Assembly (NCBI RefSeq): GCF_016808095.1
Contig: NC_068974.1
Location: 12,586,001 to 12,650,000, forward strand
Direction of reading: 5' to 3'
Source of the DNA: Vigna angularis
Taxonomy: Eukaryota; Streptophyta; Magnoliopsida; Fabales; Fabaceae
DNA: 64,000 nucleotides
Part shown: positions 1 through 11,323 of the stretch, in pieces
How the letters are laid out: each line of letters starts with the position of its first letter
Position numbering within the stretch: the stretch's first letter is position 1
Position numbers and translations under genes: made by a program
The notes under the pieces: generated by a model
What the model was told of the DNA's origin: nothing
Database searches by the model: none
What the model saw: only the letters and a program-made list of their open reading frames with translations

Positions 1-2018
1 TCGGCCTTGGTGCAAGAGCAACCAGAGTTTAAACTCGTGTACTTTGTTCGCAGAACATTGCAGCCCGCGGAAACAAGGTACAAGGGAGTCGAGAAGATCG
101 CTTTGGCCCTAGTGATGGCAGCGCGGCGTCTAAGGCCGTACTTTCAAAGTCACCAGGTGATAGTACGAACGGATCACCCGATCGCAAGAATCCTACGAAA
201 ACCGGACCTGGCCGGGAGGATAGTAGGATGGTCCGTGGAGTTATCTGAATTCGGGCTACAATTTGAGCCATGATGGTCAGTCCGAGGACAGCATTTGGCC
301 GATTTTGCGGTCGAGTTACCATGGGAAGAAGAATGCCCCCGAGAGTGGACCCTTTATGTGGATGGCTCTTCTGAGCGGTCCGGGGGAGGGCCAGGAATTG
401 TTTTGGAGGGACCAGACGACTTTGTCGTTGAACATGCAATTGTCTTCCGGTTCAAGATAAGTAACAATCAGGCCGAGTACGAAGCAGTGCTAGCCGGGCT
501 CGAACTGGCTAAGGACTTGGGGGCGGTTTCGGTCAAATGCCGGACAGACTCCCAATTGGTGGTGGGACAGTTAAATGAGAGCTTCCAAACCAAAGACGAT
601 CAGCTGCTTCGTTACTATCATAAAATAAAGGAGTTGGTGAAGCAATTCCGGACGGTGGAATTTAAGCATGTACCGAGAGAGCAAAATGTGAGGGCGAATA
701 TTTTATCCAAACTCGCCAATAGTAAAGGGAAGGATCACTTGTCGTCGGTTATAAGGCAAGTTATGATGAGTCCTTCGGTGGAATGCCTGGCGGTACACGA
801 GGTTTCCAATAAACCTAATTGGAGGAAGGACATAAGAGAAATTATTCAGAAACAGGAGAGAAGCTCGCACATCCGAGCGGTTGAAGCAAAGAAGGCCACT
901 CGGTTCTTGTTAATAGGGGAGGATCTGTACAAGAGAGGATTCTCCTTACCTTTGTTAAAGTGTGTGTCCGCGGAGGAAGCTGAGTATGTGATGAGGGAGC
1001 TGCACGAGGGAGTTTTACGCGCGAAGGTGATAAGAGCGGACTATTTCTGGCCGACGGTGGAAAAGGACTGTAAGATATTTGTACAGAGGTGTTTGAAGTG
1101 TCAAGAGCATGGCAAAAACCTCAATCTACCACCGGTCGAGTTGCACAGTTTGATGTCTCCTTGGCCGTTCGCAAATGGGGCATGGATATTGTGGGACCCT
1201 TTTCAGTAGGCCGGGCTCAAAAGAAATTCTTGTTGGTAGCAATTGATTATTTCACCAAGTGGGTGGAAGTAGAGCCGCTCACAACGATCACGGCGACGAG
1301 AGTTCAAAAGTTTGTATGGACACTTATATGCCGATTTGGAAACCCCAAAACCATAGTTACGGACAACGGACGGCAGTTCGTTGATAAACGTTTGGGGGAC
1401 TTCTATAAAAAGTTGGGAATTAAGCATGTAATAAGCTCGGTTGAGCATCCGTAGACGATTGGACAAGTTGAAGCGGCCAATAAAGTCATTGTGGCAAAGC
1501 TGAAGAAAAGGTTGGGAGATGCTAAGGGAGCCTGGGTGGATGATCTTTAGGAAGTCCTTTGGGGATACCGTTGCACACCGCACGGTACAAATGGAGAAAC
1601 TCTGTTCAACCTTACATATGGAACGGACGCTATGTTACTAGTAGAGGTAGGAGAACCTACCATGAGAAGGGGAATTCAAAATTTGCAAGATAACAATGAT
1701 GAGCTTCGAGTGGAGCTAGACACCTTGGATGAATGAAGAGAGGTGGCGATGATCCGAGCGGAGGCCCCGAAAAGACTTCTTGCGAGGCGTTATAACACCA
1801 GAGTCAGACCTCGACAATTTGTTGAAGGAGATCTCGTGTGGAGAAAAACAGCTGAAGCCCGACGAAACCGACCAGCGGGAAAACTAGCCGTGAATTGGGA
1901 AGGTCCTTTCAGGGTGGTGGAAAACTTGCAGAATGGAGCGTACCGTCTGGAGTATCCGACGGGAAATGCTATACCCAATACATGGAACGTATCGCACTTA
2001 AAATTTTATTTCAGCTAA
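1..2018 (+). pseudogene. pol: Tat-lineage pol remnant: RNase H, second RNase H, integrase
   Basis: Frame 1 opens with the end of the RT-associated RNase H (1-270; RTDHPIARIL, then GRIVGWSVELSEF). After a stop near 271 a second RNase H runs from about 340 (YVDGSSERSGGGPG, NNQAEYEAVLAGLELA, TDSQLVV). From about 960 comes the zinc-binding integrase N-domain (HEGVLRAK, CLKCQEHG). A frameshift near 1150-1200 moves the reading to frame 3, which carries the integrase core (DYFTKWVEVEPL, TDNGRQF). Stops at about 1454, 1550 and 1737 interrupt it before the C-terminal domain (1743-2018, GDLVWR and WEGPFRV). Two frames and several stops show a decayed polyprotein. Confidence 0.9.
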
Positions 2019-2093
2019 GAATATTGTACTTGTTATTACATATCAATAATATTGTGGTTTTTATCACACGAAATCTTCATCATGTCTAAGCAA

Positions 2094-2425
2094 CCGAGCG
2101 GGTGAGGCAGATTTCTCTCGTGAACACTCACCTTGGTCTTAGGGCACGCTTCTAGAGAGCTCCTAAGACCTAAACCGAGCGGGTGAGGCAGATTTCTTTC
2201 GTGAACTCTCACCTTGGTCTTAGGGCACGCTTCTAGAGAGCTCCTAAGACCTAAACCGAGCGGGTGAGGCAGATTTCTCTCGTGAACTCTCACCTTGGTC
2301 TTAGGGCATGCTTCTAAAGAGCTCCTAAGACCTAAACCGAGTGGGTGAGACAGATTTCTTTCGTGAACTCTCACCTTGGTCTTAGGGCATGCTTCTAGAG
2401 AGCTCCTAAGACTTAAACCGAGCGG
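2094..2425 (+). repeat. 81-bp tandem repeat, four copies plus a stub
   Basis: Units start at 2094, 2175, 2256 and 2337, with a final partial unit at 2418, an exact 81-bp period. Each unit begins CCGAGCGGGTGAGGCAG and contains CACCTTGGTCTTAGGGCA; copies differ by a few bases. The array sits between the pol stop and the antisense gene, where Tat elements often hold tandem repeats. Because 81 is divisible by three, the minus strand stays open from 2473 to 2036 in the same phase as the antisense gene, but I do not call that open frame a gene. Confidence 0.95.
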
Positions 2426-2557
2426 CAAAAATGGACTATTCGCAAAGACATGATAAAGCATAAAACGAGGCATATGTGTTCAATAGGCGTATATTCATCT
2501 CAAAATAGTTCATTACAAGGTAAAAGTAAAAAAGCAGTAAAATCCTATGTCTAAGAC

Positions 2558-4627
2558 CTAGGGCTGGACATTAGCCCCATCGGTCTCTGCAATTACTTCA
2601 ACGGCAGCCTCAACATTTGGGACGGCCGGAGGTGAGGGTGGAGGAACGTGGATGGGAACTAGCTTGTCATCCACCACCATCATGCTGACGTCAAGGCGGG
2701 GATCGTCGGTGGGAACTTGAAAAAGTAGGTGGCACTGGGCGAGTGCCTTATCGAACCCGAGCAGATGCTCGTTCACCACTTCATCGCCCAAAAGCTTGTT
2801 GTCTGCCTCCAACTTCGTCACCCGATCCTGGAGTGAATCTCGTTCGGCCAACAGGTCATCCCTCTTTGTCGTCAACTTAGTATTAGATGTGGTGGCTTTT
2901 TGGAGGTCAAGCTGGGCATCATCCAAAGACCGCTGCATATGGCGTTGGGTAGCACGGGCCTCGGCCAATAGAGTGCTGGCCTTCTTCTTGTCCTCCTCCG
3001 CCATTCGTTCAGTCTCGGCCAAACGGAGAGTCAAGTCTTGGTTGGACTTGAAGGCGGCATCAAACCTCTCCTAAAGAGCTTGAAGATCTGTGGAGGCCAA
3101 GGCTCTCTTCTGGGCGGAGTAGGCCAAGCACATTGTCGATCGAGCGGACAACTCCATAGCCATGTTGGAGGCCTCCTCCTCGGTCATCCCGCTGATCAAG
3201 GCTTCTTCTTCAGCGAAAAGGTCGAAGTGGATGCGCTTCGCCACCCACGAGTTAGGGCTCAACGGCCCAGAGAGTGGAGGACCGTCGGGCAGAATCCTCT
3301 TTCCACGTTTGGATTCGGCAGAGGACTCCCGAACGACCTTTCGCTTGTTCTTCTTCTTCGGGATGGACTCCGACTGAGGAGCCTAGTTGGCAGGGCGACG
3401 AGGGGAGTTGGGAAGAGAAACTTCAGCAGCGGGCGGAGGAGGGGGCACCTTCTGGACTGGCAGGGAAGTTGCAGGAACGACAGCAGTGGTCGGGGCACGG
3501 CAGGAGCTCCCTCCTGGTTTCCTGATGTCGCCCCCCCTTTGAGCGAACAGACGGGCGAAGGTGCTGCTCTTGGATGGATCCATATTGGACAGGTAATCTG
3601 CGCAGCAAAAATAAATTTAGATAAGTTACAAATGGCTGCTCGATTAAAGGTGGTCGGTCAAAAGCAGCTTACCGAACACGTTAGAGGAAAGGTTTTTGTT
3701 GCCAAGAAAACAGATCAGAACACGACAAGAGGATTTGGGGGGCAGCTGACACAATTGAGATACTTAGTCCAGATCCTCGGGTGTCATTCGGGGCTTGGAC
3801 CAGGAAATAACCTTCTTTGGGTCTGTGGTCCAATTGAAGGGGAACTTCGCCTCCTTGTTCGGAAAACAGAAGCTTTGGTATCCAGCTTCCAACGGCACGA
3901 CTTTAAAGAAATGCCCTTTAAAGTCCTTGTACGAACTGTTGAAGAGGGTCAATAGGTGTTTATTCCCGATCATGCGAAGGGAAACCCAAGGCTTGGATGG
4001 ATGAGGCTGTACATGAAAGAAGTAAAGAAAGACCGCAGGGGTCGGGCTAAGCGCTAAGCCGAAGCAGATAGCGGAGAACGCTTGCATGAATGCCCAGCCG
4101 TTCGGGTGCAGCTGCGTAGGAGCCACGTTAAGTGTCCTCAGTACGCCCATTTGGAAGTCCGAGAACGGGAGAAGATCCTTCAGGTCTTTGAACATGGTAG
4201 CATAAACGTAAAAGAAATTGGTGGGGTAATTACCTCGATCGTGGCAAACCCGCTCGGTCATTTGGCAGAGGGCTAGTTTAAAATGCCTAGCGTCTTCAGC
4301 CGCCTTGACCAGTGAAATATTACTGATCAACTCCCAAAATGGGCGGCGGTGGTGAAAGGAGGAAGAAATTTGTCTAACCTCATGAGGAGCCCAATCGTAG
4401 CCGGGGACAACCGGCCAAACTCTGAGTTTCCCATCCCAAGCACCGATGGAGTCCACATGGATGACGACTTCCTCCAGAGCATCGCTATCCACTAGGAGAT
4501 CGGAGGAGTTCCTTGAAGGAGAAGCCCTAGCACCGTGACCCGTAATGGCACCCGAGGAAGAGGATGGACTATTAACATCGTCGTCGGCGTACCCCCTGCC
4601 CTCTTCGCCGGAGAAGTCGGAAGACAT
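2558..4627 (-). pseudogene. Antisense gene of the Tat element, spliced, putative gypsy-type transposon protein
   Basis: The start is the ATG at 4627, about 115 nt past a minus-strand TATA box. Exon 1 runs 4627-3673, intron 3672-3598 (GTAAGC...GCGCAG, 75 nt), exon 2 3597-2558. Splicing joins codons in phase, reading D-Y-L-S-N-M-D-P across the junction. Exon 1 matches in style the plant family Pfam calls putative gypsy type transposon (Transposase_28, from memory), with HRRPFWELISNISLV and PNGWAFMQAF. Exon 2 has a proline-rich stretch, then a coiled coil (about 3034-2750; LAETERMAEEDKKKA, ERDSLQDRVTKLEADNKLL). Stops at 3766-3764, 3385-3383 and 3073-3071 interrupt an otherwise single frame of about 660 codons. 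Its role in the element is unknown. Confidence 0.82.
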
Positions 4628-4739
4628 GGTTACCTGGGAGGATGCAGACGAGGAGGATAGAAACGAGAGTAGAAGGCAATAGGCAGAAGGCAGTAGCGCG
4701 GGTGAGAAGGAACGAGTAAAATTTAGGGCAAAGGTGGAG

Positions 4740-4750
4740 CTATTTATACA
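4740..4750 (-). promoter_or_regulatory. TATA box of the antisense gene
   Basis: On the minus strand the bases read TGTATAAATAG, a near-consensus plant TATA box. Transcription would start near 4712-4715, giving an 85-nt leader before the ATG at 4627. The match to the spliced antisense ORF suggests it is transcribed independently of the LTR. Confidence 0.6.
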
Positions 4751-5127
4751 AGGTAAAAAACGATTCACCCATCAAATCTGGAGCGTTAAACGCAGAAAGA
4801 TCTGACGGTCTGGGCGGTCTAACGGTTCGCTTCTAGAGGGATCTGACGGTTCAGGCAATCTGAAGATTCATTTTCGTCTTTCCTGCCTAAATTTTACAGT
4901 CTTAACTCTATGAAGTCCCATTTTTGCAAACATCGACAAAATAAGGGAAGACGAGAACCAATCGGAGGCCACTTCAAAACCCTACGCAAAAATATTTTGC
5001 TAGGGCTTGAGGGACTTGTGTTACTACCGAGTAGGGGGCTACCGACCGGGTATGGAAACCCATCTTTCCCAGTCGGGCACCAGGGCAGTACTCGCAAATC
5101 CTCTAGCCGTCGGCTGGGGACAGCTTT

Positions 5128-5464
5128 TGAATGACCATGAATGAGTAATTAATGGTGTAACGGTCATTGTCGAGCAGTTAAGGTGAGCATTAATCGCCAT
5201 TAAGAGGTAAATTAATGGGTGATATTCTTTGAAACCATATAAATAACAAGTGATGGAGAAGGTAAACGATCTGATTTTGATTGATTTTCATTAAACTTGC
5301 AAGGATAATTTCTGACTTGAGCGTCGGAGTGTTTCCTACAGGTCACCTCACTTTGATATTGAGAAAGGAGGAGTCAGGAGTAAAGGAGGAAGCAAGAATG
5401 AACGATTGATGACGGAGGAGCATTCCCGAACGGTAGCCGCAGAAGTTTCCCTCGGTCCCTTTCA
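5128..5464 (+). repeat. Probable 3' LTR of the Tat element
   Basis: The block starts TGAATGACC after the purine stretch GGCTGGGGACAG and ends CCCTTTCA. It contains the TATA box CCATATAAATAAC near 5233. There is no second LTR in the window for comparison, so the boundaries are guesses; TGTAACGG at 5156 is an alternative start. Confidence 0.45.
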
Positions 5465-6639
5465 GTAGAAACAGTTTCTTTCCAAATTCACCACCAAATT
5501 AAATTTTTATATAAATGTTATACTGATTTTTAGGCTAATCTATTTCATTGATTTTAAACCTAAAAATCACATAAAAAATTTAAATAGTTTATGTGATTTT
5601 TAACCTCTTTAAAATTTTAAACTAATGGTGTTGGTCTCCACTCCTAAAATTTTCATTATAATTTTAAACTAATTCTATCCCTAAATTAGAAATATTTAAT
5701 AAAATGTAATTTTTAATAAAAATATTAGTATAACATGTATATAGAAATTAAAATTAGTCTCAAGTTGAAAAGGACAAAATTATTCTTTTTTTTAAATGTG
5801 ATTGAATTAGAAAAAATAAAAAATATAGGGACCAAATTGAAGATACTAAAACTGAAAAGTGTCACGGATCTTGTCACATGCAACGATGTTTGGCTTGACA
5901 TATGGACATTATTTTAAATTAAAAAACTCACGAACTAATACGTGACATACATTTTTTCATGTCCATTAATTATTTAAACGATAGTAGCAAAAAAAAATAC
6001 TAAATTAAACAAAAATAACAAAAAAAATGAGACATGGATCTTATTAAAAAAAATAATATTAGAATTAAATTGACACAACCGAACCAAAGTAGAAACTAAG
6101 TTAATATTTTAACCTGTATTTATATTATTTCAATTTTGAAAAACATAAGAATGAGTTGAATTGTGTTTTAAATAATTTTAAAGTTTTATTATAAAGGAAG
6201 AAAAACTACTATATGTAATTTTGTAAAGATAACGGACGATTACATTCTAAATCTGATTATATATAGATGATTGAAAATCAAAGAATTTATATAAGTTTAA
6301 ATGTATTTTTATAAACAATTAAAAATAACATGGGATTTGTTCAAACAAATTAATTAAACCATAAATCATGCTGTTTATTTATTAAAAAGTCAAATTCCAT
6401 CAAGCATAAACAAATACTCCTATCTTATAAGAGAGTATTATTTACTTAGGTTTTCCAAACTAATCTTGAAGAAGATTTTTCAAGATTTTACACAATACTA
6501 ATATTTTTTAAGAGACTAGTCATTCCTTGCTTAATAAGGATTATAATGTAATTGGGTCATGCTTAGATCATCCAAAAAGATAAAACTTAACATAAATAAC
6601 ATAAATATAAGGTAATGTATATCAACTTATTTGAGTTTC
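5465..6639. other. AT-rich intergenic sequence
   Basis: No credible coding region or element end is visible. Open frames here are short and of biased composition. A phrase near 5826 (TAGGGACCAAATTGAAG) resembles the inner part of the MULE-like ends at 36357-37807 and may be a decayed relative. Confidence 0.5.
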
Positions 6640-7890
6640 GGAGCACCAGATAGTACCTGAACGATTTAGACAACTGAAAAGACCGAGCCCTATTGAAGAT
6701 TATCACCCAGCCTTGAATAAACATTTCCCGACTAGAGAATGAGAATAAAGTTTTTTTCCCTTTTTTCATCAATAGCAAGTAGTTTATAACTTAATACATG
6801 ACTTCATAAAAGGAAAAATTACAAATCCTAACAAACTTTCATTCTAGAATATGCTGACATATACAAGTCCTTAATAATAAATAAAATCAGGTATTTCTTT
6901 TGTTTTGTGAGTCATCCTTTTGGGCCTTGCATTACCCCTGGTTGTGTTTGCTGCAAAATTTGGGTTTTCATATCTAACATTACCATCTCCTTCGACAATA
7001 ACCTTGTCCTCAAGGTCATAAGTTTGTTGTAAAGTGATCCAATCCTCCACAAAGTATCATCAGGTGAGAGACCTTGCCACTTAGCTAAAGCTAAACGCTT
7101 AAGAACACCATTGACAGTATTTGTTTTAAATCCAAGGATGGAAGGAGGAGTGACCAACAAATTGTTCTCATACAAAATAGGGGTTAAGGGGTCAATAGAG
7201 GGTGGTAATAGCCCTTCATATGCCTTCAAAATAGAGTAGTGGAAGACATTGTGGATCCTTGAAGTGTCAAGCAAGTCAAGTTTGTAAGCTACTGGACCCA
7301 TCTTTGCTGTAACTTGAAAAGGTCCATAAAAACGCTTTGCCAATTTGTGAAATTTGGACCTCGAAATAGATATTTACTAGTAAGGCTGCAACTTGACATG
7401 CACCCATGAACCAACATCAAAGCTGACCTCTCTACGTTTCAAATCTAGGCCTTAAGTAGATTACGTTTCAGCAAGGATAATACCTCTTCAAGCAACTTAA
7501 GTGAGAAGGCCATTAGGACGCTTGGTGCTATACTTAGTTTGCTTGCACACCCGACATTGGCAAATAAAGTGGCATACATCCTTAGCCATTGATGCCCAAT
7601 AAAAATTGGCACTAAGACTCTTCAAGGTTTTGTTCACACCTGCGTGCCCCCCGACCATAGTCTCTAGAAACTTCTTCAAGAGTAGGATGAAAAACCAAGA
7701 AGCAGAGTTCAACTAGATTTTCCCTTTGAACAATAGTAACCCATCCATAACTTTAAAGTGGGGCATCAAATCAGGATCAACAATGCATTTCTAGCACAAA
7801 AGGATATAATCCTGATCTGCCAAGAAGGATTTCTTTAAAAGGTAGGATCACTTTGAACCAAACCCCTAAAAGTAGGGACCAAATGATGTA
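6640..7890 (-). mobile_element. Chromovirus-type Ty3/gypsy fragment, internally deleted
   Basis: A minus-strand relative of the element at 16708-22887. From high to low coordinate it has the linker before integrase, the integrase zinc-binding domain, then the C-terminal domain and an LTR-like tail. The integrase core is missing. Near 6935 the LTR-like start AATGCAAGGCCC resembles the LTR start of the other chromovirus. The upper edge near 7890 abuts LRR codons of the resistance gene. I could not find a target duplication. Confidence 0.75.
6912..7890 (-). pseudogene. pol: Chromovirus integrase remnant
   Basis: Around 7665-7540 the zinc-binding domain reads GGHAGVNKTLKSLSANFYW, then CQCRVCKQTKYSTKRPNG, with its His and Cys residues in place. 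The reading then jumps to the C-terminal part at 7343 (KRFYGPFQVTAKMGPVAYKL, then HNVFHYSILKAYEG, then KWQGLSPDDTLW). The D,D-35-E core that should lie between is absent, so this copy could not encode an active integrase. Upstream (7890-7720) the reading shifts frame and contains stops. Confidence 0.8.
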
Positions 7891-7894
7891 TTAA

Positions 7895-8324
7895 ACCTTG
7901 TTCCAACTAAGATATCCTAGTTCATTAGAAAGATGACTGAGACTTCCTGAAAAGTTCACGTTCTGAAGTTTAAGCAACTTAAGGTGTCTAATTTTCGATA
8001 GACCATCTACCCTCGTAGTTTCAAACCTCGGGTGTGAATTAACAGCTACAACTTCAACTTCAAGAATTTCAGTTGTCTACGCACAACGAATAGAAATGTT
8101 ATATTTTTCATACTCTAAAAAGATGGCAACATAAATGTTTTTTAATTGAATCTGTTAATTTTACCTGATTCTTCGACACAGCTTTGCAGAAATCTTGGTA
8201 ATTGCGCAACCTACTCCTCTTCAGCGGTTCCTTAGGTGATTCTTCTTTGACAATACACCTGCCCAAGTCCTTCAACAAGTTATGCATATAAATAAGCCCA
8301 TCCTCTTTTTATATTAGTGATTTG
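7895..8324 (-). pseudogene. TNL pseudogene: end of NB-ARC and first LRR exon
   Basis: After the ATTTG copy the gene resumes in frame with SLI, a stop, then GLIYMHNLLKDLGRCIVKEE, the MHD-region motif of TNLs. A donor GTAAAA at 8164 and acceptor GCGTAG at 8077 define an 88-nt intron. The next exon (8076 to about 7895) is LRR sequence: LSKIRHLKLLKLQNVNFSG and LSNELGYLSWNK. It then runs into the chromovirus fragment. Confidence 0.85.
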
Positions 8325-9615
8325 TGATAACAGTTGAATTTACCGTTATTTGTTATGCTATTTTGATATTAAAATAACCCTTTTTGACTTTGAAGCTTGC
8401 TTAAACTCTTGTTTTAGTTGAATTTGATAAATAAGTGAATATAAGTTATACTTTATGATTTTGATCACTAATTTCCTCAATTTTGTAGGTTATTGGTATG
8501 ATTGAAAGAAAAGCAAAAGTATCAAGGAGTTGGAACCTAGGAGGGACAGCATAAGCACTAGGAAAGAAGGCTTAAAGAAGGCTGAAGAAGTCTCGTAAGG
8601 GCGCCTGGTTGCCCCCATTTGGGGCGCTGAGCGCCACTCACCTCGTAAGCACACTTGGGCACCCTTAGTAGGGGCGCTGAGCGCCAATTACACGCACCGC
8701 AAGACGCCTGCTTGCCCTCATTTGGGCATTCAACGCCAACCTTCTCGCAAGCTCACCTGATTGCCCCACTTAGGGTGCTGAGCGCCAGCGACGTTGGTCC
8801 ATGATCCAATTTTGATCTATTTAAGGACTTACACGCCCTAGGGTTGGTATGTTTTGATGGCTGAAGCTTAGAAACACAATTTTCGACCCTTTGAAGCAGA
8901 ATTGGGGATGCAGGCGCTCTCCGCTTATCTTTTTAGGGTTTCTATCTCATTTTCATTCTTCCATTATACACCAAGGTTCTCCATGACGACGGAGAACTAA
9001 ATTCATTTGTTGTTGGGGAAGATGTAACCTCTAAACTTTCATGTCTTTGAATATGATTTAAACATTTTATGCTTCTTTCATTGAATGTTAGTGATTTTCT
9101 TCTATTCGTAATGCTAATTATGTTTTGGCCATTCATAGTTTGATGTTTGATTTGTTTGAGTATTGGGAAATATCTTACGAATCATGGTCTCAAGAATTTC
9201 ACCTGAAGGGACTATTGCCTAGACATAAGGATAAAACATTTGGTTGTCTTAAGCTTTTATTCGTAATACATAATTGATTATTAGAGATGCAAGGGATTAT
9301 GGTATAATAATTAAGGATAGGTTTTTTATGCCGAGGGATCGGGATCTAAGTAATTTAGAAAGTGACATTAACATTCCAATGAAGAAGATGAGTTCTTATA
9401 TGCATGAAAGTAAATAAGGTAAAATCTAAACCCTAACAACATAATCATCTCATATTTGCATTTGCATTTAAAAAACCAACAAAATAGTTTTTCAGTCTTA
9501 ATTAGTTAAGTAATTACACGATTGTTTAGTGTCGTGAGTCTTCTGGGATACGATACTTGGTCTTACCATTTTATATTACTTGATATGATTTGGTACACTT
9601 GCCAATGAGTTAACA
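8325..9615 (+). repeat. 5' LTR of the Athila-like element
   Basis: Begins TGATAACAG and ends GAGTTAACA. It aligns with the 3' LTR over most of its length, but has a private stretch near 9470-9530. At 8595-8795 a degenerate ladder repeats the near-palindrome GGGGCGCTGAGCGCC about every 50 bases. Confidence 0.92.
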
Positions 9616-9621
9616 AGTTTT

Positions 9622-9639
9622 TGGCGCCATTGCCGGGGA
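9622..9639 (+). other. Primer-binding site, tRNA-Asp type
   Basis: TGGCGCCATTGCCGGGGA is complementary to the 3' end of plant tRNA-Asp(GUC) with one mismatch. It begins 6 bases after the 5' LTR. This primer is typical of the Athila/Tat branch. Confidence 0.8.
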
Positions 9640-9764
9640 CTCGTGGTCATACTATACTTTTGTGTGATTCTTAATTTGTTTAGACTTTTTCTTTATATTT
9701 TTTTATGTTTTTAATTTTATTTGTTTCGGCTAATTTGGTGCTCTAGTGTAGTGTTATTTAGTGT

Positions 9765-11323
9765 ATGCAAGACAAGATTCGCACTAGGAGCACAAAACTA
9801 TCTAAACCGCTTCTTACAGGTCTGGAAAATAGTAGACGAAGAAGGCAGAAAATGGTTTCCAGAGAACTCTTTCCTTCTCTTGAGACTCTTCAACAACCTT
9901 TCACATTATCTGACCAGGAGATAGAAGATATGGCTGACAATCAGAATGGTAGACATACCTTGGCAGATTATGCAGCGGTCACTAGACCTCTTCATTTTAA
10001 TAACATTGCAAGGCCAAGAGTCAATGCCGCAAGCATGGAGATGAAGTCTGCTCTCATTCAACTGGTGAAGAGCAACCAATTCAATGGATTGACTCATGAA
10101 AATCCATATGAACATCTGACCACGTTCAATGAAATATGCAATACAATGAAGATTAATGGTGTGCCAGATGAGGCTATTAGACTTAACTTGTTTCCTTTCT
10201 CTTTAGGAGGCAATGCTAAGATGTGGCTTAATTCATTCTCAGAGAATAACTTCACTAAGTGGGAAGATGTGGTGGCTAAGTTCCTGAACAAATATTTTCC
10301 TCAGTCCAAGGTCCATAAAGGCAAGCAAGAAAGTTTTTCTTTTAGATAGGGCATGGACAAAACTCTAGGTCAAGCGTGGGATAGATTCAAAGGTTTATTG
10401 CGGAAGACGCCCACACATGGCTTTGATGAACCCATGATGGTCATTCTTTTCATTGGAGGACTGAGTTCATAGACTAAATTGATGCTGGATGCCTCAGCTG
10501 GAGGTAATATCAAGTGCAAGACTCTAGAGGAAGCTTATGAGTTGATTGAAAATATGGCCGCCAATGATAATGAGATGCATAATGAAAAGGCTTAATTTCA
10601 ATTGAAAGGAGTTCTATAATTACAATCTCAAGATGCTCTGTTGGCTTAGAACAAAATAATGACTCAACAATTAGAGACTCTGATGAAGAAAATCTCTCAA
10701 CTGCCTCAAGAATTGCATAATGTTTCTCAAGCTCAACATCAACGTTGTGAGCTATATGGTGGATATCATATCAATGCACAATGTGTCATGCAATCTATTA
10801 CCCAAGAAGAAGTCAATTTTATGGTAATTAGGGTCGCCAAGGTAACTATAATCAAGGATGGAAACCTTACCCAAGCATGGGTCAAAGACAAGTTGTACAA
10901 TTCAATAGACCACCACAACAACAATGGCAACAACAACCCTCTTTATCTGATAGGACTGCAAAGCTAGAGGAGACACTCCAACAATTCATGCAAGTGTCTA
11001 TCTCCAATCATAAAAGCACTAAAGCTGCCATTAGAAATTTGGAGATGCGGGTTGGCCAATCGGCTAAGAAGTTGGAGGATAAGTTTGAGAAATATTTTGG
11101 GGCTAATATTGAAGTTAACCCTAAGGAGGAGTGTAATGCCATTATGAGTATAAGTGGTGAGATGTTAGTTGAGAGAGAAATTGAGAGAAAAGAGAAAGCT
11201 GAGTTGAGTGAGAAAGAAGAAGAAATTGAAGAGAGAAAAGAGGAGGTTGAGAGAAAAGAAGATGATGATAATGATGAGGCAGATGAAGATGATGAGGAAG
11301 ACTCAGATGATAACAGAGGATGA
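9765..11323 (+). pseudogene. gag: Athila-type gag remnant
   Basis: The ATG at 9765 begins MQDKIRTRSTK, like Athila polyproteins. The capsid-like gag core follows (ENPYEHLTTFNEICNTMKIN, VPDEAIRLNLFPFSLGG, AKMWLNSF). Stops at about 10347, 10471, 10593, 10617 and 10648 break the frame, though the same frame carries gag motifs on (TLGQAWDRFKGLLRK, KTLEEAYELIE). A degraded zinc-knuckle-like CELYGGYH is near 10749. After a frame change the tail (10877-11323) is glutamate-, lysine- and aspartate-rich and likely a charged coiled coil, ending at 11321. No pol motif follows. Confidence 0.85.

Larger units (their letters stand above)
1..5464 (+). mobile_element. Ty3/gypsy retrotransposon, Tat lineage, left-truncated by window edge
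   Basis: The order is reverse transcriptase RNase H, a second RNase H, integrase, a tandem repeat, an antisense ORF and a probable 3' LTR. A second RNase H between RT-RNase H and integrase marks the Tat/Ogre branch of Ty3/gypsy. An antisense gene between pol and the 3' LTR is known from Tat relatives such as maize Grande. The 5' LTR, gag and most of RT lie left of position 1, so no target duplication can be tested. Pol has frameshifts and stops, so the copy is dead. Confidence 0.88.

Noticed and set aside
2094..2425. CRISPR-like regular repeat
   Set aside because: Units are directly adjacent with no unique spacers, in a eukaryotic retrotransposon; it is an ordinary tandem repeat.
2796..3955. 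Plus-strand open frames of up to 305 codons over the antisense gene
   Set aside because: They lie opposite the spliced minus-strand gene, lack recognisable motifs and have low-complexity translation; mirror frames of a real coding strand.
5735..5917. Short lysine-rich open frame
   Set aside because: AT-rich composition, no motif and no neighbours supporting expression.
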